The position numbers were made by a program, and so were the translations under genes. Below are positions 1 through 5,499 of a stretch of DNA of 7,246 bases, piece by piece. Where the stretch lies: contig SKVS01000273.1 of NCBI GenBank assembly GCA_007129335.1, positions 1-7,246 on the forward strand, given 5' to 3'. Each line of letters opens with the position of its first letter. Within the stretch, counting starts at the first letter, position 1. The DNA comes from Spirochaetaceae bacterium (GTDB lineage Bacteria > Spirochaetota > Spirochaetia > DSM-27196 > Salinispiraceae). The notes beneath the pieces were generated by a model that was not told where the DNA came from, did no database searches, and saw only the letters and a list, made by a program, of their open reading frames with translations.

Positions 1-555
1 CAGGTCAGGGTCAGCTCAGCTGAGGCTGCAGCCCGGTTGGGGGTAGAGGAAGCGGGAAATGAAATTTTTTGGCTTATGCACCAGACCGAAAACTGGATTT
101 TACGCAGGCAGTTGGCCATTGCTCTTGGGGACCTCTTTGGGGCTCCCGGAGAAATTTACCACTATATGACCGGAGAAATGTCCCGGAATGTGCAGGCCTT
201 GTACAATCTTGCACAGCTGACGGAAAAACAGCTCCGGGGGTTCTTTCAGCGGGACGGACGGCCTGGGGATCAGGTTATACAACGGGCATTGCAGAATGGG
301 GCTACTTATTACGACCGGGGATTGTATGGCGAAGCCTTCGGTGAAATACTGAGGGTTTGGCGTGAAATTCTGGTCCTTGTCCCCCCCAAAGTCTCCAAGG
401 GTTCAGCCATCATTGCCCAGTACTGGAGCAGGGTACAGGAATATCTGGATCAGGGTGGTCAACCCCATGCCCAGGATGTGGTGCTGGGCATGTACAGTCT
501 GTACCGGTATTTGAGGGAACAGGCGGGGCCCGGTCGGTCAGACCAGGGAGTATAG
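1..555 (+). CDS. Hypothetical helical protein, C-terminal part (5' end outside window)
   Basis: The reading frame is open from the first base to a TAG at 553-555, so this is the last 184 residues of a gene that begins upstream. A TTG at 37 could act as a start, but no ribosome site precedes it and the frame continues to the edge, so I treat the gene as partial. I do not recognise the family. The visible part is rich in Leu, Ala, Glu, Arg and Gln, has no Cys, and reads as a series of amphipathic helices (for example around LRRQLAIALGDLFG and YYDRGLYGEAFGEIL), which could be a HEAT- or TPR-like solenoid. There is no signal peptide or membrane segment in this portion. It ends in a polar tail and converges on fabF with a 77-bp gap. 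The coding call is secure because the frame is long and its codon use matches the neighbours; function is unknown. Confidence 0.75.
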   Translation, partial: QVRVSSAEAAARLGVEEAGNEIFWLMHQTENWILRRQLAIALGDLFGAPGEIYHYMTGEMSRNVQALYNLAQLTEKQLRGFFQRDGRPGDQVIQRALQNGATYYDRGLYGEAFGEILRVWREILVLVPPKVSKGSAIIAQYWSRVQEYLDQGGQPHAQDVVLGMYSLYRYLREQAGPGRSDQGV

Positions 556-581
556 GCCTGCCAGTCTCCTGAGGGCAGGCC
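555..581. terminator. GC-rich inverted repeat between convergent genes
   Basis: GGCCTGCC (555-562) and GGCAGGCC (574-581) are perfect 8-bp inverted arms around an 11-nt loop, beginning at the last base of the upstream gene's stop codon. The position between two convergent genes suggests transcription termination or 3'-end protection in both directions. Neither strand has a T run after the stem, so it is not a classical intrinsic terminator. Confidence 0.45.
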
Positions 582-610
582 GGCATGGATCCCAGGGGTT
601 TGCAGGCATA

Positions 611-650
611 TTCAAGAAAGGTTGATCTTGCCTCAACCCTTGAATTTTTT
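611..650 (+). terminator. Possible intrinsic terminator for the upstream + strand gene, overlapping the fabF 3' end
   Basis: TTCAAG (611-616) pairs with CTTGAA (639-644) and GGTTGA (620-625) with TCAACC (633-638). Together they form a 12-bp stem with a 3-nt A bulge and a 7-nt loop, followed directly by six T (645-650). That is the layout of a rho-independent terminator read left to right, 56 nt after the TAG of the first gene. Bases 633-650 are also the final codons of fabF on the other strand, where the T run encodes Lys-Phe. The stem is AT-rich and bulged, so efficiency is uncertain. Confidence 0.45.
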
Positions 651-1892
651 CAAAACCACGGTGGAATTATGGCCTCCAAAGCCGAAGCTGTTGGAAAGTA
701 CCAGGTTGAGCTCTTTCTCCACGGGTTTACGGTTAATAGTTTCGGGTTTCAGGGCTACATCCGTATCGAAGTTTTCAATGTTTATGTTCTGGGGCACCAG
801 GGAATGGCGAATTGCCTCTACACAAATAATGGCTTCCAGTCCGGCGGTTGCTCCCAGGAGGTGGCCGTGCATGCTCTTGGTTGAACCAACATGGACCCGT
901 TCTTCATTTCCCTTTAGGAGTTTATAAATTGCCTTGCTCTCGGCTACATCTCCCAGAGGGGTGGATGTTCCGTGGGCGTTTATGTAATCGACCTCTTCGG
1001 CTTGTACTCCTGCCTGTTCCAGTGCCATTTCCATGCTGTACAGAGCTCCCACTCCTTCAGGATGGGGTACGACCAAGTCGTAAGCATCACCACTCATACC
1101 CACCGAACCGAGTTCCGCAAGAATTTCCGCACCCCGTTTTTTGGCGTGTTCGTAGTCCTCCAGGACTAAGACTCCCGCACCTTCAGCAATGACAAAGCCG
1201 TCGCGGCCCTTATCATAGGGTCTGCTGGCTTTTTCCGGTGTATCATTGTATTGGGTTGACAGGGCCCGCATGTTGTTAAACCCGGCAACCCCCAGGGCGT
1301 ACACCGAAGCTTCAGCACCACCGGTGACCACCGCATCCAAAAGACCTGCCTGAATCATGAGGTATCCCATTGCCATGGCGTGATTCGCGGTTGCGCAGGC
1401 TGTTTGGGTACTCAGGTTTGGTCCCATGATGCCGTATTCCATAGAAATAAAACCTGCGGCAATATTGCTAATACCTGCGGGAACATACATTGGGCTGACT
1501 CCTCTGAACCCCCGCAGCGCCAGGTTACCGGCATTTTGCTGTTGCACAAAAAGGCCTCCAATTCCTGATCCGATACAGATTCCGGTTCTGAAAGGAGCCT
1601 TGGCAATATCCAGACCCGACTGGAGTATAGCTTCCTGGGATGCCTTGCTTCCGTAGTGAACAAAATTATCGAGTTTTTTTGCGGCTTTCCGAAAATCGTC
1701 TGAATAGTGCGCCAAAGGTTCGAAGTCTTTTACCTCTCCGGCGATTTGTGCTCCCAAACCTTCGGGATCAAAGTGGGTTATTCTGCGAATTCCACTTTTC
1801 CCCTTGCTTACTGCTTCCCAGGTTTCCTGTACCGAATTACCCAGGGGGTTCACGGTTCCCATACCGGTAATGACGACCCTTCGTTTTTCCAT
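633..1892 (-). CDS. fabF: Beta-ketoacyl-ACP synthase II
   Basis: This enzyme condenses malonyl-ACP with a growing acyl-ACP in the cytoplasmic type II fatty-acid elongation cycle. The 419-residue protein is a full-length thiolase-fold KAS II (the E. coli enzyme has 413). It opens with RRVVITGMGTVNPLG. The nucleophile Cys166 lies in TACATA, the first catalytic His307 in NAHGTSTPLGD, and Lys339 and His344 in STKSMHGHLLGA. The gating Phe405 is in NSFGFGGHN near the C-terminus, so the Cys-His-His set is complete. One deviation is His342 where Thr, Ile or Val is usual in KSMxGH. The ATG at 1892 is supported by GAGG seven bases upstream and by an extended -10 promoter. The gene stands alone here, without the acpP or fab genes that often adjoin it, so it is probably monocistronic. 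It converges on the first gene and diverges from the hydrolase operon. KAS I (FabB) is a less likely reading because the Cys and Lys motifs and the overall length follow FabF. Confidence 0.95.
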   Translation of the reverse strand: MEKRRVVITGMGTVNPLGNSVQETWEAVSKGKSGIRRITHFDPEGLGAQIAGEVKDFEPLAHYSDDFRKAAKKLDNFVHYGSKASQEAILQSGLDIAKAPFRTGICIGSGIGGLFVQQQNAGNLALRGFRGVSPMYVPAGISNIAAGFISMEYGIMGPNLSTQTACATANHAMAMGYLMIQAGLLDAVVTGGAEASVYALGVAGFNNMRALSTQYNDTPEKASRPYDKGRDGFVIAEGAGVLVLEDYEHAKKRGAEILAELGSVGMSGDAYDLVVPHPEGVGALYSMEMALEQAGVQAEEVDYINAHGTSTPLGDVAESKAIYKLLKGNEERVHVGSTKSMHGHLLGATAGLEAIICVEAIRHSLVPQNINIENFDTDVALKPETINRKPVEKELNLVLSNSFGFGGHNSTVVLKKFKG

Positions 1893-1931
1893 CCTCGTGC
1901 CTCGTATATTCTTCAGGTTTACTTCGGGCCG

Positions 1932-1959
1932 AGTATAACAGGAATTTCATTTTAATCAA
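1932..1959 (-). promoter_or_regulatory. Extended -10 sigma-70-type promoter for fabF
   Basis: On the minus strand, TTGATT (1959-1954) is followed after 16 bases by TATACT (1937-1932), which is preceded by TG one base upstream (1940-1939). The -10 matches consensus at 5 of 6 positions and carries the extended TGn motif; the -35 matches at 4 of 6. Transcription would start near 1925, giving a leader of about 30 nt that contains the GAGG ribosome site (about 1900-1903). Confidence 0.65.
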
Positions 1960-1972
1960 ATGCCATTCAGGA

Positions 1973-2001
1973 ATTATCCGGTATTTTCTCCCTGGGATAA
2001 T
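1973..2001 (+). promoter_or_regulatory. Possible promoter and operator for the hydrolase/carbonic anhydrase operon
   Basis: TGGGATAAT at 1993-2001 reads as an extended -10 (TG, one base, then GATAAT, a 5/6 match), with no recognisable -35. The -10 is also the right arm of a perfect 7-bp inverted repeat, ATTATCC (1973-1979) and GGATAAT (1995-2001), with 15 bases between. A weaker outer pair, CAGG (1968-1971) and CCTG (2004-2007), extends the symmetry. A repressor site over a promoter would look like this. A start near 2008 would favour the hydrolase start at 2044 over the ATG at 1960. Confidence 0.35.
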
Positions 2002-2043
2002 GCCCTGCTATCCTTTTTCCCCGTGTTTCGTTATGTTTATTCT

Positions 2044-2916
2044 ATGAGCCTAAGAAGAAAACGACAGCGAAGATCCCGGAATCCTGTGCGAGCATTGTTC
2101 CGGATTATAGGAATAGTCTTGCTCGTGATTGTCCTGGGACTGGTGGGCCTGGTCATTTTTGGGGCACTGGATGCCTATGCCTTTGGTGGTCCTGAAGGAT
2201 TATATACTAACCGGTACCGCAGCTCCTGGGGTGAGCACGGGGCCCACGTAGTTATGCCACCGGGAAATCACTTGCCGGGAAGTCTGCCCGCGGTGGTCAT
2301 GATCCACGAATGGTGGGGCATGGACCAGGAAACGGTTAAAAAGGCTGAAATATTGGCCGGACACGGGTTCCTGGTAGTCGTTCCCGATGCTCTGTTGGGT
2401 CGGAGCGCTGCTACGGTACCCGGTGCGCTCCTTTTGGCCCTTTCTACACCCCTGAGGTCAATTCACCAGGCTGTGGATGGTGCCTTTGATTATGCAGCAA
2501 ATCACCCCCTGACCGATCCTCAGCGGGTAGGAATTATTGGCTTTTGTTTCGGGGGGAGACAGGCCATGCAGTTTGGCATGAGGGATCCCCGGCCAGCCGC
2601 TTTAGTCACCGCATACGGAAGCAGTCTGGCTACCGAAAATATTGGCAGGCTGGGGGAGAACGGCCCGGTACTGGGTATTTTCGGAGAAGATGACCGATCC
2701 ATTCCCCTGGAAGAGGTTGGAGCTTTTCAGACAATCCTGGAACAATCGGGAGTAGATACAACCATAACCGTATATGGAGGGGTCGGGCATGCATTTATTA
2801 AAACCGAAGGTATTAACCGACCAGGCACGGTTCAGCAGGCCTGGAATCAGATTGTCGAATTCTTATCCCTCCATCTCATCCGCAGATCCTCAGGGGGAAT
2901 GGTGAACCATGGATAA
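2044..2916 (+). CDS. Membrane-anchored dienelactone hydrolase family protein
   Basis: This is an alpha/beta hydrolase of the DLH family (Pfam DLH-type), predicted to hydrolyse an ester or lactone; the substrate cannot be read from sequence. With the start at 2044 it has 290 residues: a very basic N-terminus (SLRRKRQRRSRNPVR), one membrane segment at about 19-41, then the hydrolase domain from about 65. The nucleophile is Cys168 in GFCFGG, with Asp217 in GEDDRSIP and His249 in GVGHAF. Glu89 in HEWWG matches the DLH glutamate that interacts with the Cys. The Cys nucleophile separates DLH from most serine hydrolases. The positive-inside rule puts the domain outside the cytoplasmic membrane. The frame is open from an ATG at 1960, which would add 28 residues without family resemblance. 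I prefer 2044 because the basic stretch then leads the anchor, but it lacks a clear ribosome site. The gene overlaps the next by 8 bp, so the two are probably co-transcribed. Confidence 0.85.
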   Translation: MSLRRKRQRRSRNPVRALFRIIGIVLLVIVLGLVGLVIFGALDAYAFGGPEGLYTNRYRSSWGEHGAHVVMPPGNHLPGSLPAVVMIHEWWGMDQETVKKAEILAGHGFLVVVPDALLGRSAATVPGALLLALSTPLRSIHQAVDGAFDYAANHPLTDPQRVGIIGFCFGGRQAMQFGMRDPRPAALVTAYGSSLATENIGRLGENGPVLGIFGEDDRSIPLEEVGAFQTILEQSGVDTTITVYGGVGHAFIKTEGINRPGTVQQAWNQIVEFLSLHLIRRSSGGMVNHG

Positions 2917-3472
2917 CTCAATTTCCATTCTTCCCTACCAGGGTATTATGCCCAACATTCATTCTTCCGTATTCATGGCTGCGGGGGTTCGCATTATTGG
3001 AGATGTTCACATTGGATCCGAATCGAGTATTTGGTATAACACGGTTATCCGGGGAGATGTTAACCATATACGGATTGGTTCCTTAACCAATATTCAGGAT
3101 TCATCCATGCTCCACGTTACCCACGACACCCACCCCCTGCTTATTGGCAACGGGGTAACCGTGGGACATATGGTGTGTCTTCACGGATGTACCGTGGAAG
3201 ACTTTGCCCTGGTAGGAATAGGTGCCCGGGTTCTTGATGGGGCTGTTGTTGAGCATCATAGCTTTGTAGCAGCCGGAGCGGTGGTAACCCCGGGAACCCG
3301 GGTTACTACCGGTCATTTGGTTGGGGGTATTCCCGCTAAAATTATTCGGCCATTGCGGCCAGAGGAAATCCAAAACCTTGAGGACTCTGCCCACCGTTAC
3401 CAGAACTATGCCCGATTGAGCCGGGAAGGGCTGGAACATGAGACCTCAGGGCAAACCCAGGGCGAATATTGA
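2909..3472 (+). CDS. Gamma-carbonic anhydrase family hexapeptide-repeat protein (YrdA/PaaY-like)
   Basis: The protein is a left-handed beta-helix trimer of the gamma-carbonic anhydrase family. Some members hydrate CO2 and others have no proven activity. Its 187 residues show hexapeptide repeats from about 20 to 145. Residues matching the archaeal enzyme Cam are present: Arg48 and Asp50 (RGD), Gln63 and Asp64 (NIQD), and the metal ligands His69 (LHVTH), His87 (VGH) and His92 (LHGC). The ending GIPAKIIRPL and the helical tail with EEI...YQNYARL are typical. The acid/base loop glutamates of Cam are not obvious, as is usual in the bacterial YrdA/PaaY branch. The ATG overlaps the hydrolase gene by 8 bp, with AGGGGG about 11 bases upstream, which indicates co-transcription. 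No signal peptide is seen, so it is probably cytoplasmic. The last codons (Ser-Gly-Gln-Thr-Gln-Gly) lie inside the left arm of a large inverted repeat, so this tail is probably not functional protein sequence. Confidence 0.9.
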   Translation: MDNSISILPYQGIMPNIHSSVFMAAGVRIIGDVHIGSESSIWYNTVIRGDVNHIRIGSLTNIQDSSMLHVTHDTHPLLIGNGVTVGHMVCLHGCTVEDFALVGIGARVLDGAVVEHHSFVAAGAVVTPGTRVTTGHLVGGIPAKIIRPLRPEEIQNLEDSAHRYQNYARLSREGLEHETSGQTQGEY

Positions 3473-3607
3473 AAGGGTAAAACAAGTAAGCCCAGGAGAA
3501 CTAGGTCGCTTATGACTATAGATTCAAAGGAATAGCTCGATAATTGTCGAGTTATTCCTTTGAATCTATAGTCTCTCACCAACTATCATTGCCCTGCGTT
3601 TGCCCTG
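3447..3607. repeat. Nested inverted-repeat element at the end of the carbonic anhydrase gene
   Basis: CAGGGCAAACCCAGGGC (3447-3463) and GCCCTGCGTTTGCCCTG (3591-3607) are inverted copies matching at 16 of 17 positions, with one C-C mismatch (3457/3597). Each arm contains the hexamer CAGGGC twice, 11 bp apart, so the element has four copies in two opposed pairs. It encloses the hairpin at 3514-3573, off-centre (50 nt on the left, 17 on the right). The left arm lies in the coding sequence, and the stop codon is inside the element. No target-site duplication is visible at 3446/3608 and it has no gene. It could be a small non-autonomous mobile element, a structured 3' end, or a protein-binding array. 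Confidence 0.7.
3514..3573. repeat. Near-perfect 60-nt hairpin (27-bp arms, 6-nt loop)
   Basis: Bases 3514-3540 are the inverted complement of 3547-3573 at 26 of 27 positions. The exception (3535/3552) is G against T, which is a G-U wobble in the + strand RNA, so the transcript pairs throughout. The loop is TAATTG. It sits 41 bp after the carbonic anhydrase stop, where a terminator is expected. The stem is AT-rich (ends GACTATAG, top CTCGA) and the following bases (TCTCACC) have no T run. It may terminate or stabilise the operon mRNA. Its length and perfection exceed what an ordinary terminator needs. Confidence 0.8.
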
Positions 3608-3618
3608 TATGAAACCTC

Positions 3619-3649
3619 TTGAAAACTGTCAACTATTGAATAAAACTGT
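3619..3649 (+). promoter_or_regulatory. Possible promoter with a direct repeat, upstream of the binding lipoprotein gene
   Basis: TTGAAA (3619-3624) is followed after 16 bases by TAAAAC (3641-3646), a moderate sigma-70-type match (5/6 and 4/6). The same stretch carries AAAACTGT twice, at 3622-3629 and 3642-3649. The copies are exactly 20 bp apart, about two helical turns, so they present the same DNA face. This could be a regulator site overlapping the -35 and -10. The ribosome site GGAGG is at 3671-3675, four bases before the ATG at 3680. Confidence 0.35.
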
Positions 3650-3679
3650 AAATAGGGCAGTTCTTGGTATGGAGGCCGT

Positions 3680-5464
3680 ATGAATAATTTGCAAAGAATG
3701 GCAAAAGGGGTTTTGGTGTCTGTTCTTGTACTCCTGTTTCTTGTTTCATGCGGGCGACGGGGTGCGGACCCCGAAAGCCTTTCTGTTGCGGTACCAGATA
3801 CTTCTGTCCAGGTAGATTCAGCAGATTTCTATGAAACCCTTTCTGACGAAGAAAGGGCTCTTATTCAAGCTATTCGGGATAAAGGTGGGCTGGTAACCGC
3901 AGTTACCTCCAGAGCTTCCATTACTGAGGGCGGTGAGGATTCGGCAATCTCAGGATTCAATCCCCAGCTTTTCAACAGTGTAGCAGCGCTTTTGGATATA
4001 CCCTATACGGTGCAAGCGGTACCCTTTCTGGATATTCTGGGTAAGGATGGCGCTATTCCACCACAAGTTCTTACCGACCCCAATTTTTCCTATACTCCAA
4101 CGGCTTTTCAAACCATTGATCTTGCCCTGACCTATTTAACCCCCGTTCCCTGGCGATTAAAGATTCTTCGTTACATCCCCATTGTGCCTAATCAAAATGT
4201 TGTGGTTGTCAGGAAGGAAGACTCCCAGGCAAGCCTGGAAGAGCTGAAAACCTTTGAGTTCCTCCTGGTAGAAAATACCAGTTATGTCCAGCAATACCAG
4301 GAATTCGTGGGTACCAATCCTCAGGCTCCCCCTCCTTTATATGTGTCCACCGATGCAGACGTACTGGCAGCGCTCAGTGCTGGCCAAGGCCGCGCAACTC
4401 TCGTAGACGGGGTGGAGTTTTTTCCCCATTTTCAACGCTACCCTGACCTGGTGGCGGTTCATGGCGTAAGTGCCCTTCATTATGTGGGCTGGGTAACGAC
4501 CAGGGAAAATCAGGAACTTGCGGCCCTCATGTCAAAAGCTGTGTCCCATCTGTTTGCTACCGGTGAGTTTCACCGGATTTTCCGGCAATACTTTGGTATG
4601 GAATACCATGCCTTTGGGCAAATTATTGGGCTTACCCCGGGACAGCAGATTCACGAAATCAGCTTCTCCCTGGATGAGCTGAATGCCATAGATACCTTGC
4701 GAAAAAGGGGCAAGCTGTCCGCAGCGGTTTTTCTTTCTGAAGAATCCTACCGGGTTCTCGATGACGGGAGAAATGTAGGCTTCGATTACAATATGGTCAA
4801 GGAACTTGCGGCCTTTTTGGGGTTAGAAGCGGATATCCTTCTGATCCAGGACATTAACGAGTTTTGGGCTAAAGACGGAGTTTTCGACCCCGGTGTTATA
4901 CAGGATACCTCTATTCGATATACTCCTGACCTGTTTTCCCAGGTTCAGGTTTTTGCTGGATCTTTCGGAGTAAATGAATGGAGGTCAAGGCTGGTGGATT
5001 TCATTCCTCTGTACCCAGCAGCCTTGGCGATTGTTGGAATTGGTGCGGATGAAATACTCCAGTTCGCCGACATGGAAGGCAAGAGGGTGGTTGTAACCCA
5101 GGGAGGGTTTCAAATGCAGCTTCTGCGGAGTCTTGAGCAGACCCATGGATTTACCACCCAGGTGGTGCTGGTTGAACAGGGAGTAGAGGAGGGTTTCGAT
5201 GTTATTGCCGATGGAAGGGCCGATATTTCCATTGACGGTTCGCTGTTTATTGCCCGGGGTATGCAAGCAATGGAAGGATTTACCGTTTCTCCCTTAAAGC
5301 TGTCGGTTGTGCCGGTTGCCTGGGCTGTGGAAAAGGGAAACACAGGTTTGCAGTCGGTTATTGGGAAGTTTATCGACTTATCCCTGGCTACCCAGAGCTT
5401 CCACAAATACTGGAGCGAAGGTTTCGGTGTACCCTTTGACTTTTACCTGGAATTGATAAACTAA
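3680..5464 (+). CDS. Lipoprotein with two tandem SBP_bac_3-type solute-binding domains
   Basis: The 594-residue protein is predicted to be exported and lipid-anchored. The N-terminus has Lys/Arg, a hydrophobic core at 10-22 and the lipobox LVSC with Cys24. After a polar linker come two type-2 periplasmic binding (Venus flytrap) domains at about 55-310 and 328-590. They look like an ancient internal duplication. LSDEERALIQAIRDKGGL aligns with SLDELNAIDTLRKRGKL. KDG-x(13)-YTP (123-140) aligns with KDG-x(14)-YTP (398-416). A Trp-Arg pair occurs in each (158-159, 434-435), followed by IPIVP (167-171) or IPLYP (442-446). The second Asp-containing motifs are GRATLVDG (237-244) and GRADISIDG (512-520). 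In amino-acid binders of this family an Arg and an Asp in comparable places hold the ligand backbone, but the ligand here is unknown. No permease or ATPase genes are nearby. A histidine kinase follows after 31 bp, which suggests a sensory rather than transport role. The start is set by GGAGG just upstream. Confidence 0.88.
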   Translation: MNNLQRMAKGVLVSVLVLLFLVSCGRRGADPESLSVAVPDTSVQVDSADFYETLSDEERALIQAIRDKGGLVTAVTSRASITEGGEDSAISGFNPQLFNSVAALLDIPYTVQAVPFLDILGKDGAIPPQVLTDPNFSYTPTAFQTIDLALTYLTPVPWRLKILRYIPIVPNQNVVVVRKEDSQASLEELKTFEFLLVENTSYVQQYQEFVGTNPQAPPPLYVSTDADVLAALSAGQGRATLVDGVEFFPHFQRYPDLVAVHGVSALHYVGWVTTRENQELAALMSKAVSHLFATGEFHRIFRQYFGMEYHAFGQIIGLTPGQQIHEISFSLDELNAIDTLRKRGKLSAAVFLSEESYRVLDDGRNVGFDYNMVKELAAFLGLEADILLIQDINEFWAKDGVFDPGVIQDTSIRYTPDLFSQVQVFAGSFGVNEWRSRLVDFIPLYPAALAIVGIGADEILQFADMEGKRVVVTQGGFQMQLLRSLEQTHGFTTQVVLVEQGVEEGFDVIADGRADISIDGSLFIARGMQAMEGFTVSPLKLSVVPVAWAVEKGNTGLQSVIGKFIDLSLATQSFHKYWSEGFGVPFDFYLELIN

Positions 5465-5499
5465 TGCTGGTGGATAAACTCAAAGGACTCGCTTTATGA
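5464..5499 (+). CDS. Possible 11-codon coupling ORF between the lipoprotein and kinase genes
   Basis: An ATG at 5464 shares its A with the TAA stop of the lipoprotein gene (TAATG). It reads 11 codons (MLVDKLKGLAL) to a TGA at 5497-5499, which overlaps the kinase start as ATGA. The kinase ribosome site (AAAGGA, 5482-5487) lies inside it. A ribosome finishing the first gene could restart here and be delivered to the kinase start. The peptide itself is too short to assign a function. The double overlap could be chance, since such a short ORF is not rare. Confidence 0.25.
   Translation: MLVDKLKGLAL

Noticed and set aside
37..39. TTG as the true start of the first gene
   Set aside because: There is no ribosome site and the frame stays open to base 1, so the gene most likely begins outside the window.
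585..1955. Several open frames of 60-115 codons on the + strand, and one of 83 codons on the - strand in another frame, across 585-1955
   Set aside because: They lie over fabF, whose reading frame has complete catalytic motifs, and they show no recognisable protein features. They are by-products of fabF codon use.
2520..3439. Open frames of 60-112 codons on the - strand across the hydrolase and carbonic anhydrase genes
   Set aside because: They are antisense to two genes with clear family motifs and have no supporting start signals or recognisable domains.
3512..3535. Seven-codon ORF (MTIDSKE) with an AGGAG upstream, running into the large hairpin
   Set aside because: The AGGAG lies 13 bases upstream, the peptide is tiny, and its sequence is explained by the palindrome arm. 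No attenuation target is evident.
3447..3607. Integron attC recombination site
   Set aside because: The outer arms do not match the RYYYAAC/GTTRRRY core ends, the inner hairpin lacks the expected unpaired bases and is nearly perfect, and the spacing is asymmetric. No integrase or cassette series is present.
3653..3660. AGGGCAG near the lipoprotein start as a fifth copy of the CAGGGC hexamer
   Set aside because: It matches only AGGGC plus unrelated bases, and GCCCTG also occurs by chance inside genes (for example near 4123), so it is not convincing as part of the array.
4985..5406. Overlapping - strand open frames under the second flytrap domain
   Set aside because: They are mutually overlapping, lack ribosome sites and sit opposite a well-supported domain.
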